A stretch of DNA of 64,000 nucleotides from assembly GCA_963807005.1 (NCBI GenBank), contig CAWDZK010000001.1:930001-994000 (forward strand), read 5' to 3'. The position numbers and the translations under genes are program-made. Positions 23,302 through 31,764 of this stretch are shown piece by piece (position 1 is the first letter of the stretch; each line of letters begins with the position of its first letter). The stretch comes from CAWDZK01 sp963807005 (GTDB taxonomy: Bacteria > Actinomycetota > Actinomycetes > JACCUZ01). The notes beneath the pieces are model-generated. The model searched no databases, was not told where the DNA came from, and worked only from the letters and a program-made list of their open reading frames with translations.

Positions 23302-23308
23302 CACGCAG

Positions 23309-24973
23309 GTGACCGCCACCCTGGCCCGCCTGGACGGCGGATCCGTCGCGCGCTGGGCCACGGCGGCCCGGGACGCCCTCGAGGCGGCCCGCGAGGAGAT
23401 CGACGAGCTCAACGTCTACCCGGTGCCCGACGGCGACACCGGCACCAACCTGCACCTGACCGTCGCGGCCGCCGTGGAGTCGCTGGCCGGCTCCTCGATG
23501 CGCGGTGACGACACCGAGACGCCCACTCCCCGGCGGCTGATGTCGGCCCTGGCCCAGGGTGCGCTGATGGGGGCCCGGGGCAACTCGGGCGTCATCCTGT
23601 CCCAGCTGCTGCGCGGCATGGCCGACGGCTTCGACGGGTTGACCGGGTCGGTCGACGCTGCCGCGCTGTCCCAGGCCCTGACCACCGGCGCCGCAGCCGC
23701 CTACGAGGCCGTCGCGCACCCGGTGGAGGGCACCATGCTCACGGTCGCCCGGGTGGCAGCCGAACGCGCCGCGGGCGCCGTCGAGGACCTCCCGGGCGAG
23801 CCGGAGGCGCTTGCCGCTGTCGTCACCGCCGCGGCCGAAGGGGCTCGCGGTGCGCTGGCCGAGACCCCTCAGCAGCTCGACGTGCTGGCCCGGGCCGGCG
23901 TGGTCGACGCCGGGGGAAGGGGGGTCTGCGTCCTGCTCGACGCCCTCGCCTCGGTGGTGACCGGGTCCACCCCGGCGGCGATCGAGACGCGTCGGCCGGC
24001 CGTCGAGACGGAGGCGGTCCGGCCCCGCAGCGGTCTCGACGTCGACGACCCCGACGCGCACGGACCGACGTACGAGGTGATGTACCTGCTGGACGCCTCC
24101 GCCGACGCGGTCCACGCGCTGCGCGAGGCGCTGACCCCGCTCGGCGACTCGCTGGTCGTCGTCGGCGCCGAGCCGACCTGGAACGTGCACGTGCACGTCG
24201 ACGACGTGGGCGCCGCGGTGGAGGCCGGCGTCGAGGCCGGCCGGCCGCACCGGATCCGGGTCACCCACTTCCGGGACGCGGCCCGGGCCACGGTCGGCGA
24301 GCTGGCGAGCGACAGCCGCGGCGTCGTGTCGGTCGTCGCGGGGGACGGCCTCGCCGCACTGTTCGAGGCTGCGGGTGCGACCGTCGTGCCCGGCGGCCCC
24401 GGCCGGCGGGCCTCCACCGCTGAGCTGCTCACCGGCCTGCGCCGGGCGCGGGCCCGAGACCTCGTGGTGCTGCCCAACGACTCCGACAGCCTCGCCGTCG
24501 CCGAGGCCGCCGCGGTCAAGGCGCGCGACGAGGGGCTCCGGGTCGCGGTGATCCCGACCCGGGCGACCGTGCAGGCGCTGGCCGCGCTCGCTGTCCACGA
24601 CCCTGGCCGGCGGTTCGAGGACGACGTCGTCGCCATGACCGCGGCTGCCGGGCACTGCCGGCACGGCGGGGTCACGGTGGCGGCACGCGAGGCGGTGACG
24701 ATGGCCGGCGTCTGCCGGCCCGGCGACGTGCTCGGCATCGTCGACGGCGACTTCGCCATCATCGGCAGCGACCTCGTCGACGTCGCCCGCACCGTCGTCG
24801 ACCGCATGCTCGGCTCGGGCGGCGAGCTCGTGACCCTGCTCACCGGTGCCGACGGCGACCCCGCGCTGGCCGAGGCCGTGGCCACGCACGCCCGGCACGG
24901 CCGCCCGGCGGTCGACACCGTCCTCTACGACGGCGGCCAGCCGCGCTACCCGCTGCTCATCGGCGTCGAGTGA
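23309..24973 (+). CDS. DAK2-domain protein, FakA-like (fatty acid kinase catalytic subunit)
   Basis: 554 residues. The N-terminal DhaL domain has NVYPVPDGDTGTN (35-47), whose aspartates bind Mg-ATP, and MGARGNSGVILSQLLRG; a middle FakA domain and a C-terminal DegV-like domain (VVSVVAGDGLAALFEAAGA...LPND) follow. This is the architecture of YloV/FakA, which phosphorylates fatty acids presented by a FakB protein. No fakB is visible here. It is placed directly before recG, 15 nt apart, as in many Gram-positive bacteria. Probable leaderless mRNA. Confidence 0.9.
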   Translation: MTATLARLDGGSVARWATAARDALEAAREEIDELNVYPVPDGDTGTNLHLTVAAAVESLAGSSMRGDDTETPTPRRLMSALAQGALMGARGNSGVILSQLLRGMADGFDGLTGSVDAAALSQALTTGAAAAYEAVAHPVEGTMLTVARVAAERAAGAVEDLPGEPEALAAVVTAAAEGARGALAETPQQLDVLARAGVVDAGGRGVCVLLDALASVVTGSTPAAIETRRPAVETEAVRPRSGLDVDDPDAHGPTYEVMYLLDASADAVHALREALTPLGDSLVVVGAEPTWNVHVHVDDVGAAVEAGVEAGRPHRIRVTHFRDAARATVGELASDSRGVVSVVAGDGLAALFEAAGATVVPGGPGRRASTAELLTGLRRARARDLVVLPNDSDSLAVAEAAAVKARDEGLRVAVIPTRATVQALAALAVHDPGRRFEDDVVAMTAAAGHCRHGGVTVAAREAVTMAGVCRPGDVLGIVDGDFAIIGSDLVDVARTVVDRMLGSGGELVTLLTGADGDPALAEAVATHARHGRPAVDTVLYDGGQPRYPLLIGVE

Positions 24974-24988
24974 CCAGCGGCCGCTGAG

Positions 24989-27169
24989 ATGGTCTCCCTG
25001 CGCGCCCCGGTGAAGGCGGTCGTCGGCGGTCCCACCGCGAAGGAGCTGACCGACAAGCTCGGCGTCGCCAGCGTCGAGGACCTGCTCCGGCACTATCCCC
25101 GTCGCTATTACGAGCGCGGTGAGCTCACCGACCTGTCCCAGCTCCGGCCCGGAGAGCTGGCGACCGTGCAGGCGACCGTCCACTCGGTCTCCGGCCGGCA
25201 GATCCGCCCCAAGCTGCACAAGCTCGACGTCGTGCTCACCGACGGGCGGACCCGGACCACCATCACCTTCTTCAACCAGCGGTGGCGGGAGAAGGGCCTG
25301 CACCCCGGCACCGAGGTCTTCCTGGCGGGCAAGGTCGAGGTGTTCAAGGGCAAGCTGACGCTCACCAACCCCGAGATCGCCGCCGGGGACGACGCGGAGG
25401 ACTTCGCGGGACGTCTCGTCCCGGTCTACCCGGCCACCGCGAAGCTGCCGTCCTGGCGCCTGAGCAAGGCCGTCAAGATCGCGCTGGACGTCGCGCTGTC
25501 CGACGAGGGCGCGCTGCCCGACCCGCTGCCGGCCGAGGTCCGGCTGCGTCGGGGGCTGATGGGACTGGCCGACGCCCTGCGCCTGGTCCACCGTCCCGAC
25601 ACCTACGACGACGTACGCCGGTCGCAACGGCGGCTGCGCTTCGACGAGGCGTTCGTGCTGCAGACCGTGCTGGCCCGCCGGCGGGCCGACGTGATGGCAG
25701 AACCCGCCACCGCCCGGCTCGAGCGTCCGGACGGGCTGCTCGCGGCGTTCGACGCCCGCCTGCCGTTCACCCTCACCTCCGGCCAGCAGGAGGTCGCGGC
25801 CGCGCTCAGCGCGGACCTGGCCCGCGAGCACCCGATGCACCGGCTGCTCCAGGGCGAGGTCGGCTCCGGGAAGACGGTCGTGGCGCTACGGGCCATGCTC
25901 GCGGTGGTCGACGCCGGGGGTCAGGCGGCGCTGCTCGCGCCGACGGAGGTCCTGGCCCAGCAGCACCACCGGTCGATCACGGCCATGCTGGGGCCGCTGG
26001 CCGAGCGCGGCCTGCTCGGGGGCTCCGACATCGGCACCCGGGTCGCGCTGCTCACGGGCTCGCAAGGCACCGCTGCCCGGCGTACGAACCTGCTCGACAC
26101 CGCCAGCGGCGACGCCGGGATCGTCGTGGGCACGCACGCGCTGATCCAGGACACGGTCGACTTCCAGGACCTCGGCCTCGTGGTGGTCGACGAGCAGCAC
26201 CGGTTCGGTGTCGAGCAGCGCGACGCCCTGCGCGCCAAGGCGAAGGTCCCCCCGCACCTGCTCGTGATGACGGCCACGCCGATCCCGCGGACCGTGGCCA
26301 TGACGGTCTTCGGCGACCTCGACGTGTCGACGCTGACCGAGCTGCCGGCCGGCCGGTCGCCGATCTCGTCGCACGTGGTGCCGGCGGGGGAGAAGCCGCA
26401 CTTCCTGGACCGGGCCTGGGCGCGGGTCCGGGAGGAGGTCTCCTCCGGCCACCAGGTCTACGTCGTGTGCCCCCGCATCGGGGGCGGGGGCGACGCGGCC
26501 GTGGACGACAGCACCGGCGGCGAGCCCGCGCTGGACGAGAACGGCGCCGGCCTGCGCCCCGCCCTGGCCGTGCTCGATGTGGCGCCGATGCTCACCGACG
26601 GACCGCTCGCCGGGCTGCGGGTCGAGGTCCTGCACGGCCGGCTCCCGTCCGACACCAAGGACGACGTCATGCGCCGGTTCGCCGACGGCGAGGTCGACGT
26701 GCTGGTCGCCACCACGGTCGTCGAGGTCGGGGTCGACGTCGCGAACGCAACCGGGATGGTCGTCATGGACGCCGACCGCTTCGGCGTCTCCCAGCTGCAC
26801 CAGCTCCGCGGCCGGGTGGGCCGGGGCAGCGCACCGGGACTGTGCCTGCTGGTCACCGACGCCGAAGCTGGCTCCCCGCCCCGCGAGCGGCTGGATGCGG
26901 TGGCAGCCACCCTCGACGGGTTCGCGCTGTCCCGCCTCGACCTCGAGACCCGCCGCGAGGGCGACGTTCTCGGCGCCTCACAGTCAGGGCGCAGGTCCAG
27001 CCTGCGGCTGCTGTCCGTGCTGCGGGACGAGGACCTCATCGCCGAGGCGCGCGAGGACGCCGCGGCGGTCGTGGCCGGCGACCCGCGGCTGGGCCGGCAC
27101 GAGGCGCTGCGGGAGGCCGTAGAGCGCGTGCTCGCCGAGCAGAACGCCGACTACCTGGAGAAGGCGTGA
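24989..27169 (+). CDS. recG: ATP-dependent DNA helicase RecG
   Basis: A 726-residue superfamily 2 helicase that reverses stalled replication forks and processes Holliday junctions. The N-terminal wedge/OB domain comprises about residues 1-170; GEVGSGKT (near 289-296) is Walker A, VVDEQHRFGVEQR is the DEQH box, MTATPIPRT is motif III, and TTVVEVGVDVANAT and QLHQLRGRVGRG are motifs V and VI. An acidic/Gly loop (near residues 495-520) is slightly longer than usual. The C-terminal ARLG/TRG region is present. Likely co-transcribed with the DAK2 gene. Confidence 0.96.
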   Translation: MVSLRAPVKAVVGGPTAKELTDKLGVASVEDLLRHYPRRYYERGELTDLSQLRPGELATVQATVHSVSGRQIRPKLHKLDVVLTDGRTRTTITFFNQRWREKGLHPGTEVFLAGKVEVFKGKLTLTNPEIAAGDDAEDFAGRLVPVYPATAKLPSWRLSKAVKIALDVALSDEGALPDPLPAEVRLRRGLMGLADALRLVHRPDTYDDVRRSQRRLRFDEAFVLQTVLARRRADVMAEPATARLERPDGLLAAFDARLPFTLTSGQQEVAAALSADLAREHPMHRLLQGEVGSGKTVVALRAMLAVVDAGGQAALLAPTEVLAQQHHRSITAMLGPLAERGLLGGSDIGTRVALLTGSQGTAARRTNLLDTASGDAGIVVGTHALIQDTVDFQDLGLVVVDEQHRFGVEQRDALRAKAKVPPHLLVMTATPIPRTVAMTVFGDLDVSTLTELPAGRSPISSHVVPAGEKPHFLDRAWARVREEVSSGHQVYVVCPRIGGGGDAAVDDSTGGEPALDENGAGLRPALAVLDVAPMLTDGPLAGLRVEVLHGRLPSDTKDDVMRRFADGEVDVLVATTVVEVGVDVANATGMVVMDADRFGVSQLHQLRGRVGRGSAPGLCLLVTDAEAGSPPRERLDAVAATLDGFALSRLDLETRREGDVLGASQSGRRSSLRLLSVLRDEDLIAEAREDAAAVVAGDPRLGRHEALREAVERVLAEQNADYLEKA

Positions 27170-27211
27170 TCCGCGGTCCGGTCGCGGGCCGGGGGAGCGC
27201 CACCCGGATCG

Positions 27212-27976
27212 TCAGGCCCGGGGTGTCCCGATGATGGTCACCCCGCGGAACATCGGCCCCACCCGGGGCAGGCTGCGCAGCACGGCCGCATCGATCCGGT
27301 GCGCCGCCCGCATCAGCCGGTTGTCCGGGCCGCGCAGCAGCAGCGCCGAGGCGATGCCGGCGGGGACAGCGAAGGCCTGCTCGTAGTGGAACTCGCAGTC
27401 GAAAAGCCGCTGGATCATGGCCAGGTGCTCGTGCCGCAGCGGACGTTCGTCCTCGGTCCGGGCGCTGGGCGTCAGCCGCCGGACGACCCGGCCGACCGGG
27501 TTGTTGTCGAGCGGCTCCGAGAACATGAAGACCCCACCGGGACGCAGCACCCGTGCGATCTCCTCGAGAGCGACGTCGAGGTCGAGGTGGTGCAGGACGC
27601 CCAGGCCGCAGACGAGGTCGAAGTGGTTCGCCGGGAAGTCCAGGGCGTGGGCGTCCATCACGACGAAGTGCGGCTTGAGCCGCAGGCCCTCGGCCCGCTT
27701 GGCTCCGGTGGCCAGCTCCTTCTCCGAGATGTTGATGCAGTAGACCTCCTCGGGCAGGATGCCGTCGCCCTCGAGGTAGTCGGGGAACATCTGCCGGCCG
27801 ATTTCGAGGACGCGATGGATCGCACGACCCTGCAGCGCCTCGTGGGAGAGGCGAAGCCGATGCACTCTGGTGTGGTGCTTGGCGTGGCTGAAGACCCGGT
27901 TGTAGCCCGCGCGCTGGAGCCCGCGCTGGTAGGACTGCTTCTCCCGCAGCACCCGCGCGGCTACGTCATCGGTCAT
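27212..27976 (-). CDS. Class I SAM-dependent methyltransferase with an altered motif I
   Basis: 254 residues. The fold is given by VVMDAHALDFPANHFDLVCGLGVLHHLDLDVALEEIARVLRPGGVFMFSEPL, a classic Methyltransf_11 pattern split here over the acidic loop, motif IV and motif V. Motif I is unusual: VLEIG is followed by RQMFPDYLEGDGI instead of the normal G.G.G, so SAM binding may differ. The substrate is unknown; the C-terminal basic/hydrophobic part could approach membranes. Start at the ATG 27976; upstream in-frame sequence is Arg/Pro-rich and not credible. Convergent with recG. Confidence 0.78.
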   Translation of the reverse strand: MTDDVAARVLREKQSYQRGLQRAGYNRVFSHAKHHTRVHRLRLSHEALQGRAIHRVLEIGRQMFPDYLEGDGILPEEVYCINISEKELATGAKRAEGLRLKPHFVVMDAHALDFPANHFDLVCGLGVLHHLDLDVALEEIARVLRPGGVFMFSEPLDNNPVGRVVRRLTPSARTEDERPLRHEHLAMIQRLFDCEFHYEQAFAVPAGIASALLLRGPDNRLMRAAHRIDAAVLRSLPRVGPMFRGVTIIGTPRA

Positions 27977-28293
27977 GCCGGCACCCCGGTCCCGGGCCGG
28001 CGACGAGGGGCGGTCGCGGCGCCGGGTGGCCGTGCTCCGGCCCTCGGTCCTCGCACAGCTCGCGCACCCGGCACCTGCCCGTCCCCCGTGTCGACGGGCC
28101 GGTCGTGGGCCCGCATCCGTGACCGCGGCGCCGACGAGGTCCCGTCCGACGGGGCTCCGGCGCTGCGGCACCGGCAGGCTGCCACCGGCACCGGCCCCGT
28201 ACAAGGCTGGTCGCAGTTTTCGCTACGCCTGACAGCGCAGCGTCATGACCCGCCGCTGTCCGGAGCGGGAGCCCGGCCCGGACCGGGTCGCCG
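27977..28293. other. Gap without a gene between the methyltransferase and rsmD
   Basis: A 317 bp divergent intergenic region. Open frames here are Arg/Pro/Gly-rich and have no recognisable protein or ribosome-binding site. I see no strong palindrome or tRNA-like structure. It should contain the promoters of both flanking genes; the only AT-richer patch is around 28210-28235 (GTTTTCGCTACGCC), a possible promoter for rsmD. Confidence 0.5.
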
Positions 28294-28938
28294 GTGACGC
28301 GGGTCGTCGGTGGGTCGGCGCGCGGACGCCGGCTGACGGTGCCGCCCGGTGGGGGGACCCGGCCCACCTCGGACCGGGCGCGGGAGGGGCTGTTCTCGAG
28401 CCTGGGCTCGCTCGTCGGCGCCTGGGCCGGTCGCCGGTTCCTCGACCTGTACGCCGGCAGCGGGGCGGTCGGGCTCGAGGCGCTCAGCCGGGGGGCCGCG
28501 CACGCCCTGCTCGTGGAGTCCGACCCGGCCGCGGTGGGCACCCTCGCCGCGAACGTGGCGACGCTCGGGCTGCCCGGCGCCGAGGTGCGCCGTGGTCGGG
28601 TGGAGCGCCTGGTCGCCGACGGGCTTCCCGGGCCGGCCTACGACGTGGTGTTCGCGGACCCGCCGTACGACCTGGCCGACGACGCGCTGCGCGCCGTCCT
28701 GACGGACCTGCGACCGCACCTGGCCGACGGCGCGGTCGTCGCGGTCGAACGGGCCAGTCGCGGGGGTGACTGGGTCTGGCCAGCGGGCTACGACGGTCTG
28801 CGTTCCCGGCGCTACGGCGAGGCCACCCTTTGGTACGGTCGCGCCACCTCCGGGACCGGCGGCCACGAGGCTGCGACGGCGGACCTCGGAGGGGTCCGGG
28901 ACAGCGGACGTCCGACGACCCAGGAGAGCCGCGCATGA
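28294..28938 (+). CDS. rsmD: 16S rRNA (guanine966-N2)-methyltransferase
   Basis: 214 residues. Motif I FLDLYAGSGAVGLEALSRGA (49-68) and the N-methyltransferase motif FADPPYD (120-126) identify RsmD, which methylates G966 of 16S rRNA. The N-terminus TRVVGGSARGRRL is typical. The C-terminal ~35 residues after LWYGRA are polar and extend past the usual end. It is directly upstream of coaD, a near-universal bacterial pairing. Confidence 0.93.
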   Translation: MTRVVGGSARGRRLTVPPGGGTRPTSDRAREGLFSSLGSLVGAWAGRRFLDLYAGSGAVGLEALSRGAAHALLVESDPAAVGTLAANVATLGLPGAEVRRGRVERLVADGLPGPAYDVVFADPPYDLADDALRAVLTDLRPHLADGAVVAVERASRGGDWVWPAGYDGLRSRRYGEATLWYGRATSGTGGHEAATADLGGVRDSGRPTTQESRA

Positions 28939-28987
28939 GTCCCCCACGACGACGCTGCGGGCGTCCGGGTTCTTGCGGGGACCACCC

Positions 28988-29473
28988 ATGAGCGAGCGTC
29001 GCTGCGTCTGCCCGGGATCCTTCGACCCGGTGACCAACGGTCACCTCGACGTGGTCGAGCGGGCCAGCAGGCTCTACGACCAGGTGACCGTGGCGGTCCT
29101 GGTCAACCAGTCCAAGGCCGGCCTGTTCGAGGTGCCCGAGCGGATCGACATGCTGCGGGAGGTGACCGCAGGTCTCGGCAACGTCACCATCGACTCGTTC
29201 CAGGGCCTGCTGGTGGACTACTGCCGGGAACGCGGGATCCCGGTCGTGGTGAAGGGCCTCCGAGCCGTGAGCGACTTCGACTACGAGCTGCAGATGTCGC
29301 AGATGAACAACCGGCTCACGGGACTCGAGACGTTGTTCGTGGCGACCAACCCGGAGTACTCCTTCCTCTCCTCTAGTCTCGTCAAGGAGGTCGCGACGTG
29401 GGGCGGCGACGTCGCCGGGCTGGTCCCGGATGCCGTGCTTCCCCGCCTCCGCGCCCGGCTCGACCGCACCTGA
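28988..29473 (+). CDS. coaD: Phosphopantetheine adenylyltransferase
   Basis: 161 residues. The nucleotidyltransferase motif TNGH (16-19) in CPGSFDPVTNGHLDV, VVKGLRAVSDFDYELQMSQMN and EYSFLSSSLVKEVA are all CoaD signatures. It catalyses the fourth step of coenzyme A synthesis. The ATG lies 49 nt after rsmD. An in-frame upstream extension exists but has no similarity. Probably one transcript with rsmD. Confidence 0.97.
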   Translation: MSERRCVCPGSFDPVTNGHLDVVERASRLYDQVTVAVLVNQSKAGLFEVPERIDMLREVTAGLGNVTIDSFQGLLVDYCRERGIPVVVKGLRAVSDFDYELQMSQMNNRLTGLETLFVATNPEYSFLSSSLVKEVATWGGDVAGLVPDAVLPRLRARLDRT

Positions 29474-29537
29474 CGAGCCGGCGGCAGCTGCGCCGTCCCC
29501 CACCGCCCGCCCGACCTCATCGCGGAGGCACCCGCCC

Positions 29538-30047
29538 GTGGACGTCCACGACAAGCTCGACGAGCTGATCGCCGTCGTCGAGAACTCACGCGCCATGCCG
29601 ATGTCGGCGTCCTGCATCGTCAACCGGGGCGAGGTGCTCGGGCTGCTGGAGGAGATCCGCGGGCTGCTGCCGGAGGACCTCCGGCACGCCCGGATGCTGC
29701 TGGCGGACCGTGAGTCGGTGGTCGACGAGGGCCGCCGGGAGGCGGAGCGGATCATCACCCGCGCCGAAGAGGAGCGGCTGGCCCTCACGGCCGAGACCGA
29801 GGTGGTCGCCGAGTCGGAGCGGCAGGCCGAGCGGATCCGGCAGGAGGCGGCCGAGGAGGTGCGCGCCATGCGGGGGGAGGTCGACGACTACGTCGACACC
29901 AAGCTGGCCAACTTCGAGGTGGTGCTGGAGAAGACCCTGTCTGCCGTCCGCCGGGGCCGGGACAAGCTCAGCGGCCGCAGCACCGTCGGTGACCTGGAAG
30001 GGCCGTTCCCCGACGACGACACCGGCCCGGACGGGTTCGGCTCGTAG
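29538..30047 (+). CDS. DivIVA-like coiled-coil protein
   Basis: 169 residues from the GTG at 29538, with GGAGG 9 nt upstream. After a short globular start (DKLDELIAVVENSRAMPMSASCIVNR) residues ~45-130 form a long charged helix (MLLADRESVVDEGRREAERIITRAEEERLALTAE) of coiled-coil type, ending in an acidic tail. Such proteins lie between coaD and the yceD-rpmF unit in many actinobacteria and are labelled DivIVA-like or ATP-synthase-subunit-b-like. A role in cell-pole or division organisation is only inferred. Confidence 0.8.
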   Translation: MDVHDKLDELIAVVENSRAMPMSASCIVNRGEVLGLLEEIRGLLPEDLRHARMLLADRESVVDEGRREAERIITRAEEERLALTAETEVVAESERQAERIRQEAAEEVRAMRGEVDDYVDTKLANFEVVLEKTLSAVRRGRDKLSGRSTVGDLEGPFPDDDTGPDGFGS

Positions 30048-30163
30048 CGCCGGTCCTGACCCGGGCGCCCGGCGCGGGCGGTGGCGACGATGTGACTGGC
30101 CCCCGACCGGTCAGGTAGCCTTCCTGGCGGTCCCGTCCAGGGACCGAGGCCGTTCCGTCCGAC

Positions 30164-30754
30164 ATGAGCATGCCCGAAGAGAGCAGGAGACCCACGCCCC
30201 GCCTCGACCCGCGCTCGCCCCTCGTTCTCGACACACGCGAGCTGGGGCGCCGGCCCGGGTCGATGCGCCCGGTCTCCCGATCTGTTCCGGCACCGGCCCA
30301 CCTCGGTAATGACGTCCTCGGTCTCCCGGAAGGGTCACCGCTCGAGCTGGACCTCCGGCTCGAGTCGGTGGTCGAGGGCGTCCTCGTCTCCGGCACGGTG
30401 TCCGGCACCGCGGCGGGAGAGTGCGTCCGCTGTCTCGACCCGGTCACGATCCCGGTCGTGGTCGACCTCCAGGAGCTCTACGCCCACCCGGGCCGCGAGA
30501 TCGAGGAGGACGACGACACCGAGCCGCTGCCGGAGATGGACGGTGTCCTGTTGGACATCGAGCCGGCGGTACGGGACGCGGTAGTGCTCGCACTGCCGCT
30601 GCAGCCGTTGTGCCGGGACGACTGCCCCGGTCTGTGCCCGCAGTGCGGGGCGCAGTTGGCGGACGACCCGGAGCACGCGCACGACCAGGTGGACGTCCGG
30701 TGGGAGGCCCTGCGGGGCCTGGCCACCGGCACCGAGCACGACGGCACGGGCTGA
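30164..30754 (+). CDS. yceD: DUF177/YceD-family 23S rRNA accumulation protein
   Basis: 196 residues. The family pattern is VSGTVSGTAAGECVRCLDPVTIPVVVDLQELY, the acidic stretch and VLLDIEPAVRDAVVLALPLQPLCRDDCPGLCPQCG near the end; the four-cysteine segment probably binds zinc. In other bacteria YceD is needed for 23S rRNA accumulation. It is immediately upstream of rpmF, as almost everywhere. The ATG at 30164 is followed two codons later by another ATG; either could be used. A TAGCCT hexamer at 30116-30121 may be the promoter. Confidence 0.9.
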   Translation: MSMPEESRRPTPRLDPRSPLVLDTRELGRRPGSMRPVSRSVPAPAHLGNDVLGLPEGSPLELDLRLESVVEGVLVSGTVSGTAAGECVRCLDPVTIPVVVDLQELYAHPGREIEEDDDTEPLPEMDGVLLDIEPAVRDAVVLALPLQPLCRDDCPGLCPQCGAQLADDPEHAHDQVDVRWEALRGLATGTEHDGTG

Positions 30755-30773
30755 GCACGACCGGGCCACCACC

Positions 30774-30813
30774 GCAGCACCGAGCAGCACCGAGCAGCAC
30801 CGAGCACCACCGA
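30774..30813 (+). repeat. Decamer tandem repeat between yceD and rpmF
   Basis: GCAGCACCGA occurs three times in a row (30774-30803), followed by the variant GCACCACCGA (30804-30813). The array fills much of the 85 bp gap before rpmF. It forms no obvious hairpin. Similar GCAGCACC/AGCACC words occur after the small coiled-coil gene near 35317. Confidence 0.75.
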
Positions 30814-30839
30814 CGTACCGAGATCAGGAGAGATCACCC

Positions 30840-31013
30840 GTGGCCGTTCCCAAGCGGAAGATGTCGCGCAGCAACACGCGCTCGCGTCGCGCGAACTGGA
30901 AGACGACGGCTGCGCCCCTGGTGGCGTGCAACCGCTGCCGTGAACCCAAGCTCGCGCACGTTGCCTGCCCCACCTGTGGCACCTACAACGGCCGCGACGT
31001 CCTCGACGTCTGA
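30840..31013 (+). CDS. rpmF: 50S ribosomal protein L32
   Basis: 57 residues: AVPKRKMSRSNTRSRRANWK is the invariant N-terminus, and CNRC plus CPTC form the zinc ribbon (C+ form). GTG start with AGGAGAGATCACC upstream. It lies between yceD and rnc and is translated in the same unit; rnc starts 8 nt after its stop. Confidence 0.97.
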   Translation: MAVPKRKMSRSNTRSRRANWKTTAAPLVACNRCREPKLAHVACPTCGTYNGRDVLDV

Positions 31014-31020
31014 GCGGTCG

Positions 31021-31761
31021 GTGACCGCTCAGACGGCTCCGGGCGACGACCTCCGCGCCCGCCTCGCCGAGGCGATCGGCGTCCTGGTCGACCCCGCCTT
31101 GGCTGAACGCGCCCTGACCCACCGCTCGTTCGCGTACGAGAACGGCGGCCTGCCGACCAACGAGCGGCTGGAGTTCCTCGGCGACTCGGTCCTCGGCCTG
31201 GTCGTCACGGACACGCTGTTCCGCAGCCATCCCGAGCTGCCGGAGGGTCAGCTCGCGAAGCTGCGCGCCGCCGTCGTCAACATGCGTGCCCTGGCCGACG
31301 TGGGTCGCGACCTCGGCCTCGGCGAGCTCGTCCGGCTGGGCCGCGGCGAGGAGACCACCGGCGGGCGGGACAAGTCCTCGATCCTCGCCGACACCCTGGA
31401 GGCCGTCCTCGGCGCGGTCTACATCGACCAGGGGCTCGAGGCAGCCGCCGTGCTGGTGCATCGGCTCTTCGACCCTCTGATCGACCAGGCGGCCACCCTC
31501 GGGGCCGGCCTCGACTGGAAGACCAGCCTCCAGGAGCTCAGCGCCACCGCGACGCTCGGCGTACCCGAGTACCTCGTCTCCGAGACCGGGCCCGACCACG
31601 AGAAGATCTTCACCGCGGTCGTCCAGCTCGGCGGCGAGGCGTACGGCGAGGGCATCGGCCGCAGCAAGAAGGAGGCCGAGCAGGAGGCTGCCGCGACGGC
31701 CTGGCGGCACCTGCGGGCCGAGCTGCCCGACGACGACCTGCCGGCCCCCACCACCAGCTGA
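31021..31761 (+). CDS. rnc: Ribonuclease III
   Basis: 246 residues. The catalytic signature NERLEFLGDSVLGL is at residues 47-60, SILADTLEAVLGAVYIDQG carries the second acidic pair, and residues ~165-235 are a double-stranded RNA-binding domain (DWKTSLQELSA ... GRSKKEAEQEAAATAW). It processes rRNA precursors and structured RNAs. GTG start 8 nt after rpmF; mutM follows 4 nt after the stop. Confidence 0.97.
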   Translation: MTAQTAPGDDLRARLAEAIGVLVDPALAERALTHRSFAYENGGLPTNERLEFLGDSVLGLVVTDTLFRSHPELPEGQLAKLRAAVVNMRALADVGRDLGLGELVRLGRGEETTGGRDKSSILADTLEAVLGAVYIDQGLEAAAVLVHRLFDPLIDQAATLGAGLDWKTSLQELSATATLGVPEYLVSETGPDHEKIFTAVVQLGGEAYGEGIGRSKKEAEQEAAATAWRHLRAELPDDDLPAPTTS

Positions 31762-31764
31762 CCC

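Noticed and set aside
27977..28293. Small frames in the methyltransferase-rsmD gap
   Set aside because: Arg/Pro-rich translations without start signals; treated as intergenic.
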